The notes beneath the pieces were generated by a model, which worked only from the letters and a program-made list of their open reading frames with translations, was not told where the DNA came from and searched no databases. A program made the position numbers and the translations under genes. Shown here piece by piece: positions 11,127 to 18,436 of a stretch of 34,748 nucleotides of DNA; position 1 is the first letter of the stretch, and each line of letters begins with the position of its first letter. Source of the stretch: Dactylosporangium siamense (GTDB taxonomy: Bacteria; Actinomycetota; Actinomycetes; Mycobacteriales; Micromonosporaceae); assembly GCF_016862795.1 (NCBI RefSeq), contig NZ_BONQ01000206.1, positions 1 through 34,748 on the forward strand, read 5' to 3'.

Positions 11127-11160
11127 GCAATTCAAGAATCGGCGGGACGGCAATTCAAGA
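11127..11160. repeat. Direct repeat gcaattcaaga, two copies 23 bp apart
   Basis: GCAATTCAAGA occurs at 11127-11137 and again at 11150-11160, 23 bp start to start, roughly two helical turns. On the minus strand it reads TCTTGAATTGC twice, just upstream of leader copy B and just downstream of the sulfotransferase stop. The AT-rich, phased repeat is a candidate binding site for a regulator of NRPS2. No cognate regulator can be named. Confidence 0.5.
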
Positions 11161-11175
11161 TATGGCCGGCCCGGT

Positions 11176-12006
11176 CTATCCGGCTTCGTAACCGAATTGC
11201 CGTACGAGCGCGGCGAGTTCGCGTTCCTCGGCCAGCCGCTTGCGGTAGGCGGCCTCGACGTCCTCGCCGATGTCCATGAGGGACAGCTCGGCGTCGTCGA
11301 CCTCAACGACGGGCGGCGGGTTGTCCTGGAACGCCGCCAGGCCCCGGGCCGGCGCCCTGCGGGCCGCCGCGAGGATGTCCCGCAACGCGGATCGCTCGAC
11401 GGTCCGGCGCACCCGGTCGGCGTCCACCCCACCGGCGACGTCGAGGAACTCCAGGACCACGCGCAGCGCCGCGGCCGGGTCCCGCCGCAGGTCCTCGAAC
11501 CGCACGACGCACACGTCCTCGACGTGCGGAAAGTGGCGCCGGACCCGCTCCGCCGACGTCCAGTCGCGCACGTGCTGCAACCACGTGCCCGACGCGCCCG
11601 AGATGCCGGCGTCCTGCGATGGCCGGCCGACCGGTGCGAGCTGCTCCACCATCCACAGGGCGAGCCAGCGCCGCTCCTCCCCCGCCAGCCGCTGGGCGCG
11701 GACGTGGCTCGAGATCACGCCGCGGGGGTCGCGCACCAGGCAGACCACCTTGCCGGTCGCCTCCCGGTACGGGCGCAGGGCCTCCACGCCCGGGTGGAAC
11801 TGCGTCTTCACCAGGTACGGCCGATCGTCGCCGCGCGGCACCATACGGCCGTGGTTGAACAGGTCCATCAGGTCCGGGGCCACCCGGTCCGCCTCATCGG
11901 TGTCGAGGTCGGGCGCGGGAACGTCCAGCAGATAGCTCGCCACCAGGACCCGGGTCCAGTCGCAGCCGGACCGCGGGTATGAGCTGACCCAGGTAAGTGC
12001 GCGCAT
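11176..12006 (-). CDS. Sulfotransferase-family protein with altered PAPS loop
   Basis: 276-residue protein of the PAPS-dependent sulfotransferase family. ATG at 12006 is chosen because GAGGG lies four bases upstream and the N-terminus aligns with the neighbouring sulfotransferase; the longer upstream frame has shadow-type composition. The 5'-phosphosulfate loop reads SSYPRSGCDWTR (residues 8-19) where the family usually has YPKSGNTW: Lys to Arg, Asn to Cys, Thr to Asp. The KTH segment that normally supplies the catalytic His reads VKTQFH (residues 66-71), with Gln at that position and a His two residues later. The 3'-phosphate motif is better kept: VRDPRGVISS at 91-100 and VVRFEDLRRDP later. 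It follows the second sulfotransferase by 44 bp and was probably cotranscribed. It may use a modified mechanism, modify a different group, or be inactive. Confidence 0.8.
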   Translation of the reverse strand: MRALTWVSSYPRSGCDWTRVLVASYLLDVPAPDLDTDEADRVAPDLMDLFNHGRMVPRGDDRPYLVKTQFHPGVEALRPYREATGKVVCLVRDPRGVISSHVRAQRLAGEERRWLALWMVEQLAPVGRPSQDAGISGASGTWLQHVRDWTSAERVRRHFPHVEDVCVVRFEDLRRDPAAALRVVLEFLDVAGGVDADRVRRTVERSALRDILAAARRAPARGLAAFQDNPPPVVEVDDAELSLMDIGEDVEAAYRKRLAEERELAALVRQFGYEAG

Positions 12007-12050
12007 CAATCCCTCGCTCTCGTGGTGGCGAACGGTGCGGCCGCGCCGGA

Positions 12051-12839
12051 TCAGCCGCCGTAGCCGAACCGCTCGACACAACCGGCGAACTGCGGGTCGT
12101 CGCGCAGCAGCGCCTGGTAGGCGTCCTCGATGCCGGGGCCGTAGGACGTCAGCGACTGGCCGCTCAGCCCGGTGCCGAAGAAGGCAGGCTTGTCGGGGTC
12201 GGGCCGTTCCGCCGCGCGCAGCTTGTCCAGCGCCGAGTGCCCGACCGCGCGGCGGATGCGGCCGAGGTCGGGCATGCGGTCGAGGCCGAGGAACTCGATC
12301 GCTGTGTGCAGTGAGGTCACCGGGTCGCGTTTGATGTCCTCGTACCGCAGGACGCAGAGCTCCGCGCGCGGGAAGTGCCGTCGCAGCACGTCCGGGGTGG
12401 TCCATTCCCGCACGTGCTGCGGCCACGTCCCGTAGCCGTAGCGCTGCCAGCCCTCCATGCCGCGGTGCGCGATGAAGTGCCGGGCGAAGGCCTCCCGGTG
12501 CCGGGCGCTGACCGTGAGGAAGCGCTCGGCGCTCGGCATGATGTCGCGCGGGTTGCGCACGACGTGGAGCACCTTGGTGGTGGCGTCGCGGTACGGCTCG
12601 AACACTTCGGCGCTCGGCAGCAGGTGCGTCTTCACCGTCAGCAGCCGCGGGTCGTCGAGCGGCAGCATCCGGCCCTCGGCGAACAGGTCATACAGGTCGG
12701 GATCCGTCGCATCGAGGTTCTTGAACCCGTCGCCGGCCCAGCGTAGCCGCACCCCCCGGTCCTGCCGGTAGCTGGCCAGCAGGATGCGGACCCAGGTGTT
12801 GCCGGACTTGGGATAGGAACTGATCCAGGCCAGCGGCAT
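12051..12839 (-). CDS. PAPS-dependent sulfotransferase, canonical motifs
   Basis: 262-residue protein with the full sulfotransferase signature: 5'-phosphosulfate-binding YPKSGNTW at residues 9-16, VKTHLL at 69-74 with the expected catalytic His72, 3'-phosphate-binding RNPRDIMPSA at 95-104, and RYEDIKRDP further on. The length fits a single-domain enzyme. ATG at 12839 has GAAGGAGA about nine bases upstream. It would transfer a sulfuryl group from PAPS to a hydroxyl of the peptide or its precursor. The Tyr-like module and the Ser modules of the NRPSs offer candidate acceptors, but the substrate is inference. It lies downstream of the permease-less ABC cassette (174 bp gap). Confidence 0.88.
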   Translation of the reverse strand: MPLAWISSYPKSGNTWVRILLASYRQDRGVRLRWAGDGFKNLDATDPDLYDLFAEGRMLPLDDPRLLTVKTHLLPSAEVFEPYRDATTKVLHVVRNPRDIMPSAERFLTVSARHREAFARHFIAHRGMEGWQRYGYGTWPQHVREWTTPDVLRRHFPRAELCVLRYEDIKRDPVTSLHTAIEFLGLDRMPDLGRIRRAVGHSALDKLRAAERPDPDKPAFFGTGLSGQSLTSYGPGIEDAYQALLRDDPQFAGCVERFGYGG

Positions 12840-12912
12840 CGGCCCTCATCTCCTTCGTCGGCCGTCCGTGCGCAGCCCCATGAGCCGGATCAAGTATTTC
12901 ACCGGAAACCGC

Positions 12913-12933
12913 CCGCCCGGGCCGGCCGGGCGG
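12913..12933 (-). terminator. GC hairpin between ABC ATPase 1 and the sulfotransferases
   Basis: Arms ccgcccgg (12913-12920) and ccgggcgg (12926-12933) with a five-base loop form an 8-bp GC stem, followed on the minus strand by GTTTCC. It is a weak candidate intrinsic terminator or RNA-stability element in the 174-bp gap 12841-13014. Nothing else clear is seen in that gap. Confidence 0.35.
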
Positions 12934-13014
12934 CCGCTCCAGCGACCGGCCAGCGGCGCACCGCGACCGGGCCGTCCCGGGCCCAGGCGGGCTCTGGTCC
13001 GCCGACCCCGGCGC

Positions 13015-13740
13015 TCAACGGCCGCTGGTCACCGGCAGCAGCAGCGACTCGGGGCCTGGCGGCGGCGCGGTCTGGTCGACGAGCCGGCCGTCGCGCAGGA
13101 ATACGACGCGCTCGGCCCACGAGGCCAGCTGAGCGTCGTGCGTGGCCACCACGACGGCCACGCCGCGCTTGCACGCGGCGTTGATGAGGCGCATGACCGC
13201 CTCGCCGTGGCCCGAGTCGAGGGCCCCGGTCGGCTCGTCGGCCAGCAGGAGACGGCAGTCCCCGACCAACGCCCGGGCAAGCGCGACCCGCTGGCGCTCG
13301 CCGCCGGACAACTGGCTCGGAAACGAGGACGCCCGGTGGCCGAGGCCGAGCCGGTCGAGCGCGGCCGTCCCGGCGGCCCGGGCACGGCGCACCGACATGC
13401 CGTCCAGCTCCAGCGACAAGGTGACGTTCTCGAGGGCGGTGAAGCCGGCCAGGAGGTTGTAGTCCTGGAAGACGTGCCCGATGGAGCGCCGCCGCAGGCG
13501 GGCCTGCTCGCGGCCCGACATCGCCGACAGCCTGGTGCCGTCGATGAGCACCTCGCCGCCGGACGGCTTTTCGAGGGTGCCGGCGATCGACAGCAGCGTG
13601 CTCTTGCCGGAGCCGCTCGGCCCCATGACGGCCACCATCGTGCCGGCCTCGACCGAGAGGTGCACGCCGTCGAGCGCCACGACGCCGTTGGCGCCGTGCC
13701 CGAACACCCGGGACACGCCCCGCAGCTCGAGCACGCTCAT
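13015..13740 (-). CDS. ABC transporter ATPase 1 (MacB/LolD-like), no adjacent permease
   Basis: 241-residue ATP-binding subunit: Walker A GPSGSGKST at 40-48, Q-loop FQDYNLL at 91-97, signature LSGGE at 144-148, Walker B LLLADEP at 164-170, H-loop His201. The HVFQDYNLL and LADEPTGALDS motifs are typical of ATPases that pair with FtsX/MacB-type permeases. ATG at 13740 overlaps the stop of PadR 1 in ATGA, so the two are coupled. It is the same length as ATPase 2 (16973-17698) and very similar to it, evidently a cassette duplication. No FtsX-type permease follows it; the next genes are sulfotransferases. It may drive the single permease at 14502-16976 or be left over. Confidence 0.93.
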   Translation of the reverse strand: MSVLELRGVSRVFGHGANGVVALDGVHLSVEAGTMVAVMGPSGSGKSTLLSIAGTLEKPSGGEVLIDGTRLSAMSGREQARLRRRSIGHVFQDYNLLAGFTALENVTLSLELDGMSVRRARAAGTAALDRLGLGHRASSFPSQLSGGERQRVALARALVGDCRLLLADEPTGALDSGHGEAVMRLINAACKRGVAVVVATHDAQLASWAERVVFLRDGRLVDQTAPPPGPESLLLPVTSGR

Positions 13741-14321
13741 CGGCGTGCTCCCATCCTCCGGCCCGGCCTTGGCGACGGTCGGTCGTGGCTTCTGGCCGGG
13801 GTCGGCGTCGCCGCCTCCCGCCGCAGGCGGGCGTCGGTGGCGTCGAGCCAGAGGATGACGGAGTCGAGGCGATACAGCTCGGCGTCCAGCAGCAAGGCCA
13901 GGCCAAGGTCGTATTGCGCCTCGTCCTCCTTCAGCCGGGTCCACTGCTGCATCAGCTCGACCAGCCGACGGCGATGGACCTGGATCACCTCCTGGACGTC
14001 GACGTTGGGTAGCCGGACCGCTGCCAGCACTTTGATGACGAGCTCGTCCCGGGGCGGGGAGGTCATGTCCGGCGGCGTGCGGAGCCACTCGGCGAGCTCC
14101 GCTTCGCCGCGACCGGTGATCCGGTAGCTCTTCTGCGGCCCGGAGTCGACGTCGTCGGACTCGACGAACCCGTCGCGCTCCAGTCGTTGCAGGGTGGTGT
14201 AAACCTGACCGACGTTCAGCGGCCAGATCTCGCCCGTCCTGGCCTCGAACTCCTCGCGAAGTTGGAGGCCGTATTTCGGCCCCTCGGCCAGTTGGGCCAG
14301 CAGGGCGTGCCGGACGCTCAC
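13737..14321 (-). CDS. PadR-family transcriptional repressor 1
   Basis: 194 residues. The N-terminal winged helix-turn-helix begins MSVRHALLAQLAEGPKYGLQLREEFEAR... with the family's NVGQVYTTLQRLERDGFVES recognition region at about 36-55. The C-terminal helical part (LMQQWTRLKEDEAQYDLGLALLLDAELYRLD) would form the dimer. The GTG start at 14321 lines up with PadR 2, which is also 194 residues. PadR proteins are ligand-released repressors, often of multidrug transporters. Its gene overlaps ATPase 1 and has a 28-bp operator-like site 42 bp upstream of the start, so autoregulation and co-regulation of the ATPase are expected. Confidence 0.93.
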   Translation of the reverse strand: MSVRHALLAQLAEGPKYGLQLREEFEARTGEIWPLNVGQVYTTLQRLERDGFVESDDVDSGPQKSYRITGRGEAELAEWLRTPPDMTSPPRDELVIKVLAAVRLPNVDVQEVIQVHRRRLVELMQQWTRLKEDEAQYDLGLALLLDAELYRLDSVILWLDATDARLRREAATPTPARSHDRPSPRPGRRMGARR

Positions 14322-14362
14322 GGCACGAGCCGACGGGCACGAACAAGCACCCTACCGCATAC

Positions 14363-14390
14363 CATGCCACGTACTATACCGCGTATATGG
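14363..14390. promoter_or_regulatory. PadR-type operator S1 overlapping the PadR 1 promoter
   Basis: First of three gap-free alignable 28-bp sites starting CATGCC and containing GTA, ATAC and TATA at fixed positions. Its centre is ATAC-CGC-GTAT, a perfect dyad. On the minus strand it contains TATAGT, a good -10 box, so a bound repressor would block polymerase. It lies in the 180-bp gap between PadR 1 and the permease stop. Confidence 0.7.
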
Positions 14391-14449
14391 ATTCGGAGCC
14401 AGGCATCCGGCGACCTCGCCGGCGGTGCACCCTGACGACACGACCCGCG

Positions 14450-14480
14450 CGTGCGGCCGGCGATGATCGCCGGCCGCACG
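14450..14480 (-). terminator. Hairpin terminator after the FtsX-type permease
   Basis: Perfect 14-bp inverted repeat, arms CGTGCGGCCGGCGA (14450-14463) and TCGCCGGCCGCACG (14467-14480), with a three-base loop. It sits 21 bp past the permease stop. There is no U-tract, which is common for actinomycete terminators. It separates the two PadR cassettes transcriptionally. Confidence 0.75.
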
Positions 14481-14501
14481 CATGGGTCGAATCCCGGTGG
14501 C

Positions 14502-16976
14502 TCAGTCCAGCGGCTGGCGCGCCAGGCCGGGCGCTTCCTTTCCGGCCAGCAGCCACCCGCCGATGTACGCGATCAGCGGCAGGCCGAGCAGGATGGCGCC
14601 CAGGTTGACCCAGGGCACGTGTGCGAGCCAGTGCAGCTCCCGGTGATACCAGGCGCCGAGAGCCAGATACGCCCCGATGGTGCCGATCAGGGCACCGAGC
14701 AGGGCGAGCGCTCCGGCGGTCGCAGCGGTGAGCGTCCGCCGGGTGCTACGCCGCGCACCGGCCGCGGTCAACGTGCGCAGGTCCCCCGCGGTCTCGCTGC
14801 GGATCAGCCCGACCGTCATGACCAGCACGCCGAGGGCGACGGCGATGCCGCTGCCGGTGGCGTTGTCGGCCAGCCGCTCCAGGTCCGCGCCCGTCGGGCG
14901 GGTCTCGACGACGAGCCCGGCGGCCAGCGCCGTCTGCTGTGCCCGGTCGATCTGGGCCTGGGTCAGCGGTCGCGGCGTCTGGACGAGCCAGCCGACCGGG
15001 ATGGCCGACAGGTGCAGGGTCTCCATGCCGTGCGTCGTCATCAGCGCGGTGGGCTGGGACGAGTACGTCGGCAGCGACACCTGCTGCAGATGCGGGCGCG
15101 GCGGCGTCCCTCCGAACGGATACAGGTCGTAGCCGTCGATACCGGTCTTCGAGGTGATGACGTCGGTGTCCGCGCCGATGCTGGCCTGGTTGATCCCGTA
15201 GTGCGACAGCATCTCGGGCGTGGCGACGAACAGCCGCACCGACAGCTTGCTGCTGTACTCGACGCCGGGCCGCTCCCCGCCGGACGACGTGATGGTCGGC
15301 TTGCCCAGCTGGACCACTGACAGCCCGCCGCCGTCCTGCGGGGTGTCCTTGCCCACCGGCGCCTGCAGCGCCAGCACCGAGGTGGCGTGCAGGTCACCGG
15401 TGATCGCGTCGACCCGCAGCCGCGCGCTGGCCGTCTGCTCCGGCGTGAGTGACTGCACCGCCCCGTCGACGGCGTGCGGGAACAGCCAGACGATGAGCTG
15501 GTCGGGCGGCAGGTTGCCGCCCGTGGGTTGCGCCGCCTTCGCCACGGCCGTCGCGCCCGTCAGCGCGATGGCGGCGGCGATGCCCACGGCGAGCGCGATC
15601 GCCGCCAGCGCCGCACCCGACCGGGCCCGGTATCGCGACAGGTCACGCAGCGCCAGCCGCGGCGCCAGCGGCGCGACCCGCGCGAGCCGGCCGAGCACGG
15701 CGATGCCGACCGGAGCGAGCAGGAGCAGCCCGAGGGCGGTCGTCACGACGCCGCCGACGATGAACAGCTGCTTGGTCTGCTGCGCCGCCACGAGGCAACC
15801 GATTCCCACGGCCAGCAGCGCCGCGCCGATCAGCGCGAAGCGGTGCGCGGGCCGCGGGGTCGCCGGGCGCGCGGACAGGGCGGAGACGATCGGCACCCGA
15901 GCAGCCGAGCGGGCCGGCCACCATGAGGCGCCGATCGAGGTCAGGATCGCCAGCAGCACCGCGAACAGCAGCGTCGTCCACGGCAGATTGAAGCGGTCGA
16001 TGCGGTGCCCGAAGGAGCTCTCCAGCTGTGTGCTCAGCGCGAACCAGGTCGCCAGGCCGAGCACGGCGCCGGCCAGTGCGCCGACCGTGCCGATGACGGC
16101 CCCGTTGGCGACCATGACCAGCCGGATGTGCCGGTGGCTCGCTCCGATCGCGCCCAGCATGCCGAGCGCCCGCAGCCGGCGCTGTGCCATCACCGTGAAC
16201 CCGGCCACGGCCAGCAGGCCGACGAAGAGCAGGCCGATCGTGGCCAGAACGAGGACCGCAGCGCTGCTGTTGTCCTCCTCCGGGCTGCGCAGCTCGATCG
16301 ACGAGCCGGATGGCAGGGTCTTGGCGGCGAACTCCGCCGCGGTCGCCCGGATCAGCACGGTGACGTGGTCGACCGGGGTGGCCTGGCCCGGCGCCGCGAG
16401 CACGAAGCGGTCCAGCAGGTTCAGCGGGTTCTCGACCAGGCCGACCACGGGGCGCTGCCGGCCGCCGAGGTCCCAGGTGCCGCCCACGTGCAGGCCGAAG
16501 ATCTGGGCCACGCGTTCGGTGACCGCGACCTCGTCCGGGCCCTGCGGATACCGGCCGGAGTCCAGCCGCAGCATCGACCGGCCGTAGGGGCCGTTGGGGT
16601 CCTGCGCCCGAAGGTCGATCGTGTTGGCCGAGCCGGGAATCGGGACCTTCTGGTACTGGATCACCTCGGCCGTGCCGAACGCGGCGCGCAGGGCGTCGAT
16701 GTCCGCGCTCAGCTGCGACTCATCGGTGCTGCCCAGCGTCACCAGGTGATCGGCGGTGCCGAACGACGACGCCTGGGAGCTCGCCGAGTTGGTGGCGGCG
16801 CCGAGACCGACCGTGATGGCGGCAACGGCGACCAGCAGCAGCACCAGCACCAGCGACTGCTGGCGCCATTCCCGGCGGAACAGCCGCCAGGCCCAGCGGA
16901 TCACGGCACGGCGGGCGGCCATGCCGCCGTGGCCGGTGCCGAGCACCAGCGGCGGGTCCTCAACGGCGAGACTCAT
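14502..16976 (-). CDS. FtsX/MacB-type ABC transporter permease
   Basis: 824-residue membrane protein. One membrane segment at about 41-60 is followed by a large extracytoplasmic region (about 61-235), then segments near 238-263, 288-312 and 345-365 in the first FtsX core. A second extracytoplasmic region and a final group of segments close to the C-terminus complete the two-FtsX-domain layout usual for 800-residue actinobacterial permeases. ATG at 16976 overlaps the ATPase 2 stop (ATGA), so PadR 2, ATPase 2 and the permease form one operon. Such systems extrude or release envelope-targeting peptides and lipids; here self-resistance is the likely role. It ends 21 bp before a hairpin terminator. 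Confidence 0.9.
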   Translation of the reverse strand: MSLAVEDPPLVLGTGHGGMAARRAVIRWAWRLFRREWRQQSLVLVLLLVAVAAITVGLGAATNSASSQASSFGTADHLVTLGSTDESQLSADIDALRAAFGTAEVIQYQKVPIPGSANTIDLRAQDPNGPYGRSMLRLDSGRYPQGPDEVAVTERVAQIFGLHVGGTWDLGGRQRPVVGLVENPLNLLDRFVLAAPGQATPVDHVTVLIRATAAEFAAKTLPSGSSIELRSPEEDNSSAAVLVLATIGLLFVGLLAVAGFTVMAQRRLRALGMLGAIGASHRHIRLVMVANGAVIGTVGALAGAVLGLATWFALSTQLESSFGHRIDRFNLPWTTLLFAVLLAILTSIGASWWPARSAARVPIVSALSARPATPRPAHRFALIGAALLAVGIGCLVAAQQTKQLFIVGGVVTTALGLLLLAPVGIAVLGRLARVAPLAPRLALRDLSRYRARSGAALAAIALAVGIAAAIALTGATAVAKAAQPTGGNLPPDQLIVWLFPHAVDGAVQSLTPEQTASARLRVDAITGDLHATSVLALQAPVGKDTPQDGGGLSVVQLGKPTITSSGGERPGVEYSSKLSVRLFVATPEMLSHYGINQASIGADTDVITSKTGIDGYDLYPFGGTPPRPHLQQVSLPTYSSQPTALMTTHGMETLHLSAIPVGWLVQTPRPLTQAQIDRAQQTALAAGLVVETRPTGADLERLADNATGSGIAVALGVLVMTVGLIRSETAGDLRTLTAAGARRSTRRTLTAATAGALALLGALIGTIGAYLALGAWYHRELHWLAHVPWVNLGAILLGLPLIAYIGGWLLAGKEAPGLARQPLD

Positions 16977-17698
16977 CGTGCCGGCTCGCCGGTGAGCAGG
17001 GAGTCCGGCCCCGAGCGCGCGGAGGTGCGGTCGACCACCCGGCCGTCGCGGATGAACACCACCCGGTCCGCCCACGAGGCGAGCTGGGCGTCGTGGGTCA
17101 CCACGACCGCGGCCAGCCCGCGCTTGCAGGTGGCCAGGATCATGCGCATCACCGCCTCGCCGTTGGCCGAGTCGAGGGCGCCGGTGGGCTCGTCGGCCAG
17201 CAGCAGCCGGCGGTCGCCGACCACGGCCCGGGCGATCGCGACCCGCTGACGCTCGCCGCCGGAGAGCTGGTCCGGGAAGCGGGTCGCCCGCTCGGCCAGG
17301 CCCAGCTCCTCCAGTCCCCGCAGCCCCGCGGCGCGCGCCTTGCCGGCCGAGACCCCGTCCAGCTCCAGCGGCATCGCCACGTTTTCGACCGCGGTCAGCC
17401 CGGGCAGGAGATTGTAGTTCTGGAACACGTATCCGATCGCGCGCCGGCGCAGCCGGCTGCGGTCGTCACGCGACATCGAGGAGAGCGACTGACCGGCCAC
17501 GATCACCTCGCCGGCGGTCGGCGTCTCGAGCGCGCCGGCGATGGTCAGCAGCGTGCTCTTGCCCGAGCCGCTGGGCCCCATCACCGCCACCAGCTTCCCG
17601 GGCTCGACGACCAGGTCCACCTCGCGCAGCGCATACACCTCGTCCGCGCCGTCCAGGTAGGTCTTCGACACTCCACGCAGCTCCAGGACCCCGCTCAT
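16973..17698 (-). CDS. ABC transporter ATPase 2 (MacB/LolD-like)
   Basis: 241 residues: Walker A GPSGSGKST at 41-49, Q-loop FQNYNLL, signature LSGGE, Walker B LLLADEP, switch His in THDAQLASW. ATG at 17698 overlaps the PadR 2 stop as ATGA, and its own stop overlaps the permease start as ATGA, so the three genes are translationally coupled. It would energise the permease at 14502-16976. ATPase 1 is its close paralogue with nearly identical motifs and the same length. Confidence 0.95.
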   Translation of the reverse strand: MSGVLELRGVSKTYLDGADEVYALREVDLVVEPGKLVAVMGPSGSGKSTLLTIAGALETPTAGEVIVAGQSLSSMSRDDRSRLRRRAIGYVFQNYNLLPGLTAVENVAMPLELDGVSAGKARAAGLRGLEELGLAERATRFPDQLSGGERQRVAIARAVVGDRRLLLADEPTGALDSANGEAVMRMILATCKRGLAAVVVTHDAQLASWADRVVFIRDGRVVDRTSARSGPDSLLTGEPAR

Positions 17699-18279
17699 CG
17701 ACGCACCCCCGCCCGGCGGCGGATCAGCGGAGCGGCCGGCGCCTTGGCCGGTGGTGGCGGCTCCAGGCCGGCCCGCTTGAGCCGGCCGTCGGCACTGTCG
17801 AGCCACTGCACGACCGCATCGAGGCGGTAGAGCTCCGCGTCGACCGCCAGGGCGAGTCCAAGGTCCACGTCGGCCTCCTCTTCCTTGAGTCGGGTCCACT
17901 GCTGCATCAGCTCGACCAGGTAGCGCCGGTGCGCCTGGATGACTTCGTGCACGTCGACGCCCGGCAGCCGGATCGCGACCAGCACCTTGATGACCAGTTC
18001 GTCGCGCGGGGGCGAGCCCAGGTCGGGCGGCGTGCGCAGCCAGCCCGCGAGCTCCTCGGCCCCGTCGGCGGTGATCCGGAAGTCCTTCTGCGGCCCGAGG
18101 TCGGCGTCGTCGTCGGACTCGACCAGCCCGTCGCGCTCCAGCCGCTGGAGGGTGGTGTAGACCTGACCGACGTTGAGCGGCCACACCTCGCCGGTCCGCG
18201 CCTCGAACTCCTCACGCAGCTGAAGGCCGTACTTGGGGCCCTCGCTGAGCAGCGCCAGCAGCGCATGGCGGATGCTCAC
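17695..18279 (-). CDS. PadR-family transcriptional repressor 2
   Basis: 194 residues, aligned with PadR 1 along most of its length (EGPKYGLQLREEFEARTGE.WPLNVGQVYTTLQRLERDG). The N-terminal winged helix binds DNA and the C-terminal helices dimerise. GTG at 18279 is the only start that keeps this alignment; the ATG at 18290 leads to an immediate stop. Two operator-like sites sit 10 and 30 bp upstream, so strong autorepression of this PadR-ATPase-permease operon is expected. The inducing ligand may be the cluster's peptide, which is inference. Confidence 0.94.
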   Translation of the reverse strand: MSIRHALLALLSEGPKYGLQLREEFEARTGEVWPLNVGQVYTTLQRLERDGLVESDDDADLGPQKDFRITADGAEELAGWLRTPPDLGSPPRDELVIKVLVAIRLPGVDVHEVIQAHRRYLVELMQQWTRLKEEEADVDLGLALAVDAELYRLDAVVQWLDSADGRLKRAGLEPPPPAKAPAAPLIRRRAGVRR

Positions 18280-18288
18280 GGCGTCACC

Positions 18289-18301
18289 ATACTCGATATA
18301 C
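18289..18301. promoter_or_regulatory. Accessory PadR half-operator
   Basis: ATACTCGATATAC, identical over 13 bp to part of operator S3 (33764-33776). It lies between full operator S2 and the PadR 2 start, covering the likely 5' end of the transcript. Confidence 0.55.
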
Positions 18302-18308
18302 CCGTTCT

Positions 18309-18336
18309 CATGCCCAGTATGATACTACGTATACAG
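18309..18336. promoter_or_regulatory. PadR-type operator S2 upstream of PadR 2
   Basis: Second 28-bp site, starting CATGCCCAGTATGATAC, with a central ATAC-TAC-GTAT dyad. On the minus strand it contains TATCAT, a candidate -10 box, 30 bp upstream of PadR 2. The rest of the 157-bp gap to NRPS1 (18337-18436) shows a TTGACA at 18371-18366 but no matched -10 and no clear terminator for NRPS1. Confidence 0.7.
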
Positions 18337-18436
18337 ACGGCCGTCGAGCATGCCGGTGGCGCGCTTGTCAAGATTCGCCCGCGCCTTCTCGCTCCCCGCG
18401 CACAAGCGATCCGGCACGGGGCCGCCGGGCGTCGGG

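Noticed and set aside
12007-12426. N-terminal extension of the altered sulfotransferase
   Set aside because: This part overlaps the other sulfotransferase in a different frame and has shadow-type Arg/Pro/Ala composition; ATG at 12006 has a good ribosome-binding site and aligns with the paralogue's start.
13741-14370. N-terminal extension of ABC ATPase 1 (and 17699-18184 for ATPase 2)
   Set aside because: Both extensions are shadows of the PadR genes; the ATGA overlaps give standard 241-residue ATPases.
18309-18345. Plus-strand peptides starting MPSMIL at 18310 and 33752
   Set aside because: Similar only because both begin inside the conserved PadR operator; the frames then diverge.
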